From Geosiphon pyriformis (Eukaryota > Glomeromycota > Glomeromycetes > Archaeosporales > Geosiphonaceae), in the NCBI GenBank assembly GCA_016748015.1, contig JAAOMT010000742.1, positions 103,543-167,542 on the forward strand: DNA of 64,000 nucleotides, in the 5' to 3' direction. The translations under genes were made by a program, and so were the position numbers. Under the pieces are notes generated by a model. It was not told where the DNA came from. It made no database searches and saw nothing but the letters and a program-made list of their open reading frames with translations. Below, in pieces: positions 22,656 to 33,650 of the stretch (position 1 is its first letter; each line of letters starts with the position of its first letter).

Positions 22656-24106
22656 ATGACTTTTTTTTATTCATCTTCCACACAACTTGGCTTTGGATAT
22701 TTTTCATTGTTGCTCACATTGACGACCGGTTTTATAACATTATGTTTGCTTTATATTTTACAACCTCCTATGAGACAAATTATTTATTCAACAAGAAATG
22801 AATATAATCAGAAAGAAAATTCTCCAAATGTGGAATTAACAGATAATAATTTTGAGACTAATTTATCTCCTATCGAAAAAGGCGCAAGAAATTTACCGAA
22901 ATTTAAAATAGACTACCTTGGATCGGAAGAAAATTTTAAAAGAGCTGTCAAGCTTATACCACCCCATTCATTCCTAAATCCTAGTAAAACGCTTGGTCAT
23001 ATTGAAAACATGGGTCCACAGCACTTTTTCGGTGACTCAAATGAAGATGAATTTTACCAAGAAAAGGTAGAGGATGAGCAGGTTTTACAATTTCTAGCTG
23101 ATATGGCGTTCTATGCACAGGAAGCGTATTGTCTTAATGATCGAGTTGGAAAGATTGGAAATAATGTTTATGGTGAGAATTGAGGACTATCCTATACCAC
23201 CATAATTGGTGCCCATAGCCTAATTTCAAAAATAATATAGGCTACGCAGTTGAAAATAAAAGAACAACAAATATTCGAGAAATCGTGTTTTATTTTCGTG
23301 GAGTAAAAATTAATACAGAGCGACAATGGCGATTAAGGCCTTATGCCCAAGTTGAATACGAACCACCGGAATCTCGCGAATGGTTGATTGAGACAGAAAT
23401 TTACAGAAACTTTAAAAGTGCCGAGAATAATATATTAAAAACTCTGAAATCTTTCGCAAACGAAACCTATTATTATCAGTATCGTGTTCGATTCACTGGA
23501 CATGGCTTTGGTGGTGGTAAGAGAATTGAAACATTTTAAAGAGAAATCTTTGAATTCATTGCAGAATCTGCAGATTACTTAAAAATTTTTGACAAAGTAT
23601 ACGCTGTTCTGGCTGGGCTTACCTGGAAAAGAAGGGACCCAAAATCTATCGTTCAAATAATCACATTCGGGCAGCCACGTTTTAGTACGCAATTTTTGAG
23701 CGAATATATAAATCAAGTTCTCTCAAGATTTCTGATTTATCGCATCACAAATTTTGATGATTTTGTGCCACAGTACCCTCCTCTCATGTATTGGAGCTAC
23801 GTTCACATCGGAACCGAATTTTGGATATCTAATCAATTGGGGTGTGATTGTTTTTTCCCCGAGACAAATGATCCCATTCCAAATGTTTATATGTGCTATG
23901 GGAAAGGAATTATTGGTGGTATGTTACGGGAAAATCCTGTAAGTAGAGACCAGGATTTCTTTTTGTGATCTTAAAAAAACTGAAAGAGTTAACCAATTTC
24001 CTATATCTCCTAGAATTGCAATAACCAAAACTTTGAGTCTAGAAGTGAAACTGCTCATAATGGTCCTTATTTTGGATATCTCATGGGAGAATGTCCCAAA
24101 ATATGA
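22656..24106 (+). CDS. lipase-3 family pseudoenzyme 1 (GHGFGG)
   Basis: Four exons fit the frame: 22656-23172, 23241-23516, 23565-23938, 24014-24106, giving 419 residues. The N-terminus has a hydrophobic segment (about 12-38, FSLLLTLTTGFITLCLLYIL) that could be a signal anchor. The class 3 lipase fold motifs follow: AQEAYC, FYFRGV, GHGFGGG at the nucleophile elbow, FGQPRF, NFDDFVPQYP with the catalytic Asp, EFWI, and AHNGPYFG with the catalytic His. The nucleophile Ser is Gly (GGC) and the oxyanion-hole Ser/Thr after RG is Val, so normal esterase activity is not expected. Cysteines at GCDC, YMC, NC and GECP match those of the paralogues and suggest disulfides and an extracytoplasmic location. 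The third exon could alternatively start 9 bases later. Confidence 0.85.
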
Positions 24107-25611
24107 CAGCTCAGTTTAAATGCTCTCTAAATAAATCTTGCCATAGCTTCTCTATATTTAAAATTAGTTTTAAAAACATATTATCTTATTATTGAAGTAG
24201 TTTAATATAGTATTTGGTTATGTTGAAAAAAATTATTTTTAGACCTATTAAGATTGAGAATTTTTTTGCAAATATGTTTATATTTTAAAATTAATTTCAA
24301 AAATAGTAATGAAATTTTCAAAATCCCCTAAATTATTAGAAATAATAAATTTTTACTTGCTTTTTTAGATTTCCAGGAGAAAAGATTATCTAAAGGAGAT
24401 TGATTTCCTCTTCGAATTTCCAAAGAGATGGCAGCTGACACAATTAAAGTTACTATTTTATCACAAAAATATATTACATGATTCTAAGTTTCCTATGATC
24501 ATATAATATTGTGTGGAAAAATCTTCTTTCTAAAGCATTCAATGAAAATTTCCTAGACATGATTCTAAAAAACACTCTTGGCAATATAAGTGCTTACTCT
24601 TTTCCTTCCGCTAATTAATTATTCAACCCCTTAAACAAATAATCTCGAATCTAATGAAAAATTTCATTTCGAATTTCCAAGGATCGACATAGTGGTCTCG
24701 CTCCTTGTCAATAAAGACGGAATGTTTGAGGGCATGCTTCTCAAATTTCCAGAGTTAAACCCGAAATCACCTCAAAATGGGAGACATTAAATGTACGAAA
24801 AATGGGAGCGAGTTTTTACTTACCAATAGCGTTATCTTTACAAATCAAAAGTTTTACGAATAAAATTAAGGATTTTAAAAGCCCTTTCCCAAAAAAATAT
24901 TTTGTGTAATTTTGTGAGCATCAATTTCGACTATTACCCCTTTTTTAAGAACCAGTTTTTATGAAAAAATATTTTTCGCAGCTTAGACCATGAAGAATAT
25001 TTGATATAATGATATTTAGATATCCGAATTTGTTTTGTCAGGTGGAAAATCTAAAAAATTTCTGCCATATAACTTTTTTTTTATTTAGACAAATGACTAA
25101 ACGTGTTGGAGAACATCAAGATTTCCCGAGAAACTTGAAATTCCATATAAACATGGTACCAAAGGAGTGAGTAACCTTCTAACAAATTTGCTTTCCTTAA
25201 CTAGTCTGCTATAGGATATTTCGGTCGTCTTTTTTGAGGGATTATCCCTATTCGTTTTTTTCATGACACAATTAACTAAACGCTTTGTTGATTTAAATTA
25301 TGAAATGAAAAATTTGCCGTGGAAATACTCTGCCAATCTGTTTTGATGTATTATTCCAAAACATGGAGTAATTTCTGACCAAATATTTAAATCATAAATG
25401 GGAAAACAAATGAAGAACACAATATAAAACCAGGGTATCCGCGATTTGGCATCATCATCATCGCTGATGCAGAGTTGTAAGAACAAACATCACTATTTCA
25501 CCTTCCTTAAATCTACCGATTCCTTTTGCCAAGCGAAATATCAGTTTTCAACTTTTTCAAGTTTACAATCTTCACTGGCGCTATAAATTTCAAAGAATCG
25601 ACCCATAAAAT
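24107..25611. other. intergenic, no gene seen
   Basis: No coding frame is supported. It contains the upstream region of the next lipase gene. Confidence 0.4.
25582..25588 (+). promoter_or_regulatory. TATA-like element upstream of lipase gene 2
   Basis: TATAAAT lies 30 bases before the first ATG (25612) and 96 before the second (25678). If it sets the start of transcription, the second ATG is the more natural start codon. Confidence 0.3.
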
Positions 25612-26875
25612 ATGGCTATTTTGGGGCAGCTGTTACTCCTAAACCGAACAATTAAATTCATAATAAACAAAACAATTATGGTTCTTTTCGCCTTTTTGAT
25701 TTGTTCTATTGCTTCGGCACGAATAGAGCCACGTTTTGGAGAGTTAACACATATATCAGACTTGTCAATTGTTAACTCTCCTGAACTATTGGCTAAAATT
25801 GAGAAATTTGCATATTATTCTAAAATCGCTTATTATGACGCAGAAACAATATATAATTGGAACTGTGGAGAACCATGTGAAAAATATAAAGGAACTGTGG
25901 TTGAGTTCGTTGCGATTACTGATCATGAGAATCAAGGTATATTTTTCGATTGGTACCCAAAAAATTTGAAGACAAATTGAACTTGAAGTTTTTTGTTTAT
26001 CTTTGTACACAGCATTTGTGGCCGTAGAACATTCAAGAAAACTTATAATTGTTTCATTTCGTGGCACAAGACTTGAGTATTTGAAGAATGATATTACTGA
26101 TATGCTAGTAATGCCTGTACCATACTCCCTGTATAATGGAGCTAAAGTTCACCGAGGCTTCTATGCTGCTTTTAAATTGACCTTTACTAAAATATTACCA
26201 CATGTGAGAAGACTTTTAACAGATTACCAATCATATAATGTAGCATTAACCGGCCACAGTCTTGGTGGTGGTAAGAGATTTTATTAATAATAGATTAATT
26301 TGTTGTTAAATTTAACTATAAGAAATTTAAATAACTTTTAAAAATTTCCAGCATTTGCGACTTTAACAGCTCTGGAGCTGAAACAAAAACTTTTTTCTAA
26401 ATTTCCATCATTAAAATCCGAAGTCATTACCTTTGGCCAGCCAAGATTAGGAAACGATAAATTTGCTTCATATGCCGAAAAAGAAATAACGCTCTATCGT
26501 GTGATTTTTTCAAATGATCTAATTCCACATATTCCCTTTCAGTGGATGGGATATCAACAGATTGGGGGAGAAATATGGGTTAAAGACTTGGACATTCCAA
26601 CAAAAGGAGGTACCGTGAGATGTGAGGCTCGTGAAGATCCGGTGAGAAATTTTAATTGAATTCAAGATTTCATTTTTATTTAGTCTTGATTTTCTTATTT
26701 AAATTCTTTTTTCTTTTCATAGAATTGTTCAAATTCAATTCCCTTTCACGAACTGCGCTTAAAACCACATTTTGGTCCTTATTTTGGTGTAGATCTTTAT
26801 GTACCTCCACCATGTAATTGCATGCCAAACAACTTGGCAGCTATATTTTCCCAAGGAAATGGATATGCAATTTAA
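25612..26875 (+). CDS. class 3 (triacylglycerol-type) lipase with intact Ser motif; frame slip in exon 3
   Basis: Exons 25612-25936, 26013-26270, 26353-26641, 26723-26875. The start may be 25612 or, more signal-peptide-like, 25678 (MVLFAFLICSIASA). Motifs follow Rhizomucor miehei lipase: SKIAYYD, the WNCGEPC loop, FRGTR (oxyanion Thr), VHRGFYAAF, GHSLGGG with nucleophile Ser near residue 190, FGQPRLGN, SNDLIPHIP (Asp), HFGPYFG (His). It should hydrolyse lipid esters outside the cell. It is the only paralogue here with a complete triad. Odd: within exon 3 the frames of ALELKQKL and KFPSLKSE differ, so one base is missing in the T/A run at about 26391-26401. This is either a disabling indel or a base-call error. 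The C-terminus is longer than in the paralogues and has a separate CNC motif. Confidence 0.85.
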
Positions 26876-28244
26876 ATTCATCACAGTCAATTATTTTGCG
26901 TCTATTTCTTTTTATCGTCATTCTTTAACGATTAATATTCTAAATGAAAGGGGTTTCCTGTAATGAGAAGAATAGATTTTTTAAAAAAGTATTCACTTGT
27001 CTTAGATTAATTTTTTTTAGATATGAGATCCAGTATGAGAACAGCTTAAGCTGAAAAAGTTTGTAGAATTCTATGGATCCTAAATAGTTTTTTATAAAAT
27101 TAATTTCTGGCTACATTTATTATGTTTCTAATAAGCAGAATATAAAAAATTTTAATATGATGAAAATATAGCTTTGAAAGAAACTCTTTATGTATTTAAT
27201 AAAAAGAGTCATCGGTCAGGTCAGTGATCAAGGTTAGGTTAAAGACTCTATTTTTATAATAACTTAATATACGCTAAATATAGAAATAAAGAATTGATTA
27301 TGATTTATTCAATTCAACTCATTTTATCGATTGCACAAGAAACTTTTAAAGTTAAAAGTCAAGCCTTAAGCGCAGTAATATTTGAAGATTTTCTCTCAAG
27401 CACAAATTACTTTCTCGCAAAAACTCGTGGCGAAAATCACATAGAAAGTTAATTGAACCTAATCATAAACCTGATATTAAAAAATTTTCTTCAGTACCCA
27501 AAAGACATTACTGCTTAAAATATGAATCTGATGAAAAAGAGCGTTTTGTTGGTACTCATAGGCATTAAGATGAACTAGAGAAAATAGAAAAAGTGCTACA
27601 AAGGTTCTTTAAAAAAATTGACATTTGCAAGTAAAGATGGTCAATGATTGGATCAAATTTAAAGTTTTATCCCCATACAACGGTACCCCCAGAATCAACT
27701 ATGCTCCCGGCTGTCCCCCCTTTCATGTGTACGCCATTATTTCGGACGTTATTTTGCTAACCGCGTATGGGAACTGTATCTATCAAAATATTTAAATGAT
27801 CCGATAGATCACTAGTTTGACCAGGATTGCGAATGTTCAGCTGCATATCAAAAATTCCAAGAGTGGAAAAATCAAGAGAATTTGTGAAGAAATGATTGGA
27901 GCTGAAATTTTCTCACTTTTCAAAGAGTGGAATCTTCTTAAGCCATTAGATTTTCGGTTTTTTTTGGTTGTGATCCGATATTTATTTTTCTCAAACACTG
28001 AACGATATTTCAAATATTTCTGATGATATGAATTATTTGTTCTGCCGGCTTTCAGGAAAAAGGAAGATTTATCTTTTTAATTATAACCGATTTGAAGTAG
28101 ATGACATTTTCAAAATACAATAACAATTCCAATCGTCTGGAACGAGATGCATCGACAAATTTTGGAGTAACAAACATGTAATTAGAGATACATCAGAACA
28201 AAAGAAAAATTTTTTAATCGTCAAATTAAAACTTTTTCGCTTTC
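26876..28244. other. intergenic with a GC-richer relic near 27,650-27,880
   Basis: This is mostly AT-rich sequence. From about 27,730 one frame reads HYFGRYFANRVWELYLSKYL, then a TAG, then FDQDCECSAAYQKFQEWK. This looks like once-coding sequence, but I cannot assign it to a family and no gene model fits. Confidence 0.3.
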
Positions 28245-29848
28245 ATGTATTTCCTTCGCTCAGATCGGTTTCCTTATCAGATTTCAAGTGTTCACGTAAA
28301 GGAAATTTCATCCAAAAAGAAAAAGTTTAATAAACTCATTTTTAATATCACTACACAAAATTTTCACAGATTTTACTTTTGCGCGTTTTTTTTGCTCTTG
28401 TTCATTCTAGCCTTTTTCAAGCATATTTCTACGTCTAAAACATTATTGCCAGTATCGTTACTTGTGCCTATTTTACGCAACAGCTCGACCCTTAAAAAAA
28501 ATTTATATTCAGATTTAATTGAAAATTCAAAGATCTTTAATTTAACAATTCAAGATGACTACAATTCTATTTATTTCGTTCCATTTTCAAGTGCAACTTC
28601 TTTAAAGAATTTATTCATAGAAATGGAGAAGGTAAAGCAGAAGTTCACAGTAAAAAATAAAACAGGTTTACTTTTTGTTCGTAATTCAAATATAGCTGTA
28701 GATGGGATGGAACCTCTTAGTAAAAGATTGATCGGACCTAATTATAGAGAAGGACTTTTACTAGAATTTTCCAGATTCGCGCGATATGCTCAAGAAGCTT
28801 ATTGTCTTGATGATATCTTTGGTTTACTTGAATTTGGAGTTTACGGTTAGGATAAAATTTTATATTTTTTTTATCTTTTAAATGTGTCTTTTTTTTTTTT
28901 TTTTTTTTTAAATGATGAATAAAAATATTATTTTTATTGCAGCTGATACTGTCATAAGCGAGGCAAGCCGAGAAATTATAATTTTTTTTAAAGGTTTTAT
29001 GATGACTGGTTCAGATTGGTGGGAAAAAATTGGATCGGGTGTGAGATACCCTTTTGTAGTAGATACATGGGTTGATGAAATATATTATACCCGTTTTGCT
29101 CGTGCTTGGAAACCATTGGTAAATAAAATTAAGGGATTGAAGCTCAGCAAAAGCCTTTCTGAATATCGTCTCGTTACAACTGGTCATGGCGAGGGTGGTG
29201 GTATGAACATTTTCTCGTTGTTCCATCCATACATCCATCCGAGATTGCTTCAAATAATGAAAGCTTTAAGCATTAACTTCCATTTAGTCTATGCCATATT
29301 AGCAGCATTACAATTAAAGAAAATGTTTCAACTCAATGGAATAACCGTTTACACATTTGGAGCGCCACGAATGGGAGATAAGAATTTCGCTCATCATGTA
29401 AATAAGGAACTCGTCGTTTTTCGAATAACAAATAGCGATGACTTTATAACTCAGAGGCCATTTAAGAATCCAAATGGCTTGGGATATTGGCATCATGAAA
29501 CGGAATATTGGATTTCTGAGGAAACTCATTGTGGATGCCTTAACCCTTTTGTTCCTATCACGCCATTCAATACCAAAGTTTATGAATGCAGAGAAGTGAT
29601 GAATTGGTTTACAGGACAATTTGAGGAACCTTATGTAAAGATTTTATCGATGATGATATTCTATCTGGGAATATTTTTTTTAATAATATTTTAACTCTTA
29701 ATTTAATTTTTAGGAGTGCAATGAAATTGCACAATCAGAGATAGCGCTACTAGGATTTTCTTCACATTATGGTCCTTATTTTGGGATCATAATGGGTGTT
29801 TGTCCTCAAGACAATCCTTTTGAACTTAATGAAATGATAGATGATTAA
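28245..29848 (+). CDS. lipase-3 family pseudoenzyme 3 (GHGEGG)
   Basis: Exons 28245-28845, 28943-29200, 29288-29634, 29714-29848 give 446 residues. A basic N-terminal region is followed by a strong hydrophobic helix (about 42-60, FYFCAFFLLLFILAFF), consistent with a type II membrane anchor. The lipase fold begins near residue 185 (AQEAYCLDD). The elbow reads GHGEGGG, so the nucleophile Ser is Gly and a charged Glu follows it. The oxyanion segment is FKGF. The Asp (NSDDFITQRP) and His (SHYGPYFG) positions remain, as do HHETEYWI and the CGC, YEC, EC and GVCP cysteines. The third exon ends at CCTTAT before a GTAAAG donor. Likely a non-hydrolytic lipase-like surface protein. Confidence 0.85.
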
Positions 29849-30898
29849 AAAAATTGTATTCTCTTTGCAGAGTTTTTGATAGATTAAATGATTAAATTTT
29901 CGCGTTAGTATTTGTTTCTATTTTTATGAAAATCATTTATCAAGTAGTGAAATTTTTTAAATCATTTCATTTTTATGTTTAGCTAAAGAAGATTTTTTTT
30001 TTTTGCCTGAAAAATTTCCTTAATCAGTTTGGAAAGGTAAAAAAAAATAATCTGACAGGATAAAGCATTTGATAATTTTGACAACTTTTTTTTGTGAAAT
30101 TAATTTTCACCTTTCGAAAAAGATTAGTGACATTCATATTGAAAAGAGTTTTTTTTTTTTTTTTAGTAAAACTTTATTTAAATTTTAAAAATTTTACAGA
30201 GAGGTTTTAAACAACTTTTTTTTTTAGGTATTTTGAAATTCATTTTTTACAATTTAGATATTTTTTTTGAGAATCCCTGAAAAAGTCGCGGGAATTATTT
30301 TTTAAATCAGTCAAATGACAATTACCTTTTACAACAATTTCGATGATTAATTGTTTTTTTTTTAAAAAAAAATCTGCTTATAAATCATGATTAATATTTT
30401 ATTTAGCCAGCACGTTCATATCCACGAGGAAAGGTCGATAAGATAAAGTTTTATAACTAAAAATGTCAAGATCAATTAACTGAATTAACCGATTTGAAAT
30501 GAACTCTCAAAAGGTATTATTTAAAAATTTATACATATATGCTAAATTTTAGGTCTAATCGTTTTTTTAAACGTTTCAAACCAATTTCTATCTCTGAAAA
30601 AGGGATTTTTTACGAAATGACCTAGATCAAAAATGCTACTAAAGAGAAAATACAACCTCACAACATCAAATATTTTTTCAGACAAAATCTTTTGAATTTA
30701 ATTTTTTCTCAAGATTACAAAAATCACTTTAGATTCAACCAATATGATGATTTCATAAAATGGTATGAATATTCTTTTAAAATTTATTTACAAATATATG
30801 CTAAAAATTCCAAAAAAAACTTTCTTAGTCATGTTACAATAATATATACACCGTTACAACTTGTTAATAAATACATGTAGGTGGGGGGTTTTTTTTTT
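29849..30898. other. intergenic, AT-rich with poly-T runs
   Basis: Several T runs of 8-16 bases and no supported frame. The short plus frame at 30,692-30,880 has no features of a gene. Confidence 0.4.
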
Positions 30899-32137
30899 TT
30901 AGGACTGATATAGGATTGATTCGGGGGATTCAAATTTACCACGTTCAATCTTCCCAGAATCACCATGAGTCGAGAAACGATTTTCAGTCAATGTGTGAGA
31001 AGAAGGCCATGAAAGAACATCTTCAGGATTATTGTCATCGTCCTCTTCGTCTTTTTCAAGTTTAATACATGGAAATTTAAATATTCCAGATTGTAACATA
31101 ATATATATCGTATAAAGCATTGGAATACTATTTCAATTCAATGAAAAATCCAGATATGAATTAAGATATTATAACTTGTAACCTATAATCTATAAACAAT
31201 GAGCAATTGAATCGAACTTACATTATCGCACGCATGAACAATAGTACATTAGGTGCCAAGGAGAACCGTTCACGACCAGTTACCAAATCAAAAATTACCG
31301 GAATGCTGTTGGAAATTTGTACAAGACTGACACATAATGAGGTACCCGTTAACCATATTCCATACCTGAGAAAAGGATTAAAATTATATTCAATTTAATT
31401 TTGAAATAAAAATTAATTAAGCAAAAACAAAAACCTACCAATATCCTAATACGGTTCGCTCAATTTGGCGAAGCCATATACTAAAATGAGCATAAATTGA
31501 TGCGACTGAAATGAAAAAATTTCAAGATTTTATCAATTAAAAAGAACAAAGAATACCTAATATTTAATCTTATATAAAATCACTTACGTGAAAATATAAA
31601 TCCAACCAAAGCACATGATAATTTTGGAACTACTAACAATAGTTTGTTCAAATTCGAATTGTTAACAGTACATCCATACCATTCTATTTCAACCCCCCAC
31701 CGATGGGTTCCCCATCCAATACCCAAATGGACCATTGTTCCAACAAGTGCTATTGCCCATATAAAACAGGTAATCAAAGAAAACACTCGCTTCTCAAAGT
31801 TCTGATTTCGTGCTACTCCATACCATAAGTATACTGCTATGGCGGTAGTCGTAATTTGTGAAGGATAAAATATTAATCTTCCCAGATATGCTTGTATCAC
31901 ACAAAAAGTTTCAAGTTTTTGGAAGCTTGAATCATTATCATGGCTATATAAAAGAATCGCAGGAATAGCAAAGATCCTTTCTAGGAAGGCAGAAATGAAA
32001 TATTGAAATAATGTCCATTTAGCAAGAAATGGCTTTGTTCTTCTTTTTAAAAGGAGTAAACTCGAAAATATGACCAAACCCAAGCTCAAGAATTCTACAA
32101 GTACGTAAGCAATAGACAATAAAGACAAACTTTGCAT
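30899..32137 (-). CDS. seven-transmembrane receptor-like protein
   Basis: Four exons fit: 32137-31588, 31505-31439, 31365-31222, 31127-30899, giving 329 residues from the ATG at 32137; the frame upstream opens only from TTG. Seven hydrophobic segments can be counted: AYVLVEFLSLGLVIFSSLLL, the WTLFQYFISAF segment, the SQITTTAIAVYLW segment, FSLITCFIWAIALVGTMVHL, LLLVVPKLSCALVGFIF, LTGTSLCVSLVQIS, and LFMRAIIIPMLYTIYIML. The tail is cytoplasmic-looking, acidic and Ser/Thr-rich (EKDEEDDDNNPEDV). This layout is that of a G-protein-coupled-receptor-like protein, but I see no family-specific motif and the ligand is unknown. It sits inside the lipase array on the opposite strand. Confidence 0.75.
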
Positions 32138-32223
32138 AATTCTACCAAAAAAACCACCGTATGAAAAAAAAGTAATTTTTTTCAAAAAATTTTGTTTTTA
32201 TCACAGAATGAGAAAAGAAACAA

Positions 32224-32225
<2 letters not shown>

Positions 32226-32265
<40 letters not shown>

Positions 32266-32267
32266 CG
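32226..32267. repeat. (AAC)n microsatellite
   Basis: About fourteen AAC units in a row, upstream of the receptor-like gene. Confidence 0.9.
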
Positions 32268-33582
32268 ATAAGACCAATAACAAATAAACTAATTTTACGA
32301 GTAGGTCAAAAGGATTTCAAGAGGAATACAAATTTTTTCTCGGGGTGGGAAAAAGTTTGTTCGCTACGCTAAAAAGTCATGAAATGCAAATGTTTTTCGA
32401 ATCGTCCTATGCTCAAACCACGACGGAAATTCTCAAGCTCATTTAATAAAGCGGCAAAGATCTGTAGCCGTAGTAGTCGTGGTGGCAAAAAAAAAATTTC
32501 GTCGAAAAATTTTTTATTGGAAGAGCGGTTGGTAACGGTGGAGCCCCAACTAATTGCTAACCTTTTGCCTCAGGAAAATATTAAAACGCCCTTTCAATTA
32601 AATATCATCATAGTTCGTATTCAGTGAATATCGATCAAACTAATTTTAGTTAACTCCCGTCATACATATTTTATTTGTACACTTAAAATGTTTTGATCAT
32701 TAACTAGATTGTGGATAATTATCAAACATGTTAGGACATTTTGAAAAATGATCGTGCTCGTTGAAACAAATCCTTTTTATTGGCATTTATTATTGAATTT
32801 TCTTTTCGGAGAATTTTAGCTCTTTGCCGAATTCTATTGTTGTAAAACTCTCTTTTAGAATATTCGTATTGGTCAAAATAGCAGTATGTGAATTATCTGC
32901 TTCAATAAGTGTTCAAGAAATTTCCATCTTCTATGAACAAACAAGGACAGACAATACCAAAATAGAAACCAAATAATTCTGCAGTGTAACTAATTTTTGC
33001 TTCACAAGTGAATTTCTTAAATAGTGATTGAAACCAAACAAAAATTTTCCGGAAGCAGTGACTTCTTACACCTCCTCAATTTTGGAAAAAAGTTATTTTG
33101 CCACTCTCTTAATCATAACTTATTTAAAAATCACGGATCTTTTAAGCTTAAAAAGGAGAGGATCAAAATCTTTGGGATGAAACTTATTAAAAATTTCTGG
33201 AAACTTTGAAAGTTGTAAAGACACGCTTCTTAATATATATATATATAGTAAATAAATAGAATCCACCAGTTAATTGTTGACCTTATAGATATTTGATTTC
33301 CTTTTGAATACCATTTATTAAACGTTTTATAAATCTTTATATCAAATGAGATTGTTCGGCCAAGAAAATTCATTCTGTTTGAAAGTTTTTTTGTGTACCA
33401 AATCCCCTATTTGCTTGAGCTTTTTTCTAACAATCTAGATAATCAGATCGGGTGTTTGGTAACAAATAAAATTATATTTCGATTTTAGGCAGTACATATT
33501 CGGGATGAAATTTTACCCGTTCCATCATCATAGAATAAAATTCCAAAGAGGCTTTTGCCCAATAATTTGAAAACTTTTATCA

Positions 33583-33650
33583 AGCAAACAAACAGACAAA
33601 CAAATAGACAAACAAACAGACAAATAAATAAATAAACAAACAAACATTTT
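33583..33650. repeat. (CAAA/CAGA/TAAA) tetranucleotide repeat
   Basis: An imperfect tetranucleotide array of about 17 units. On minus it spells a false repetitive LFVC reading frame. Confidence 0.85.

Noticed and set aside
32226-32267. AAC run as a CRISPR-like or telomeric array
   Set aside because: A simple microsatellite with no spacers and no telomere unit.
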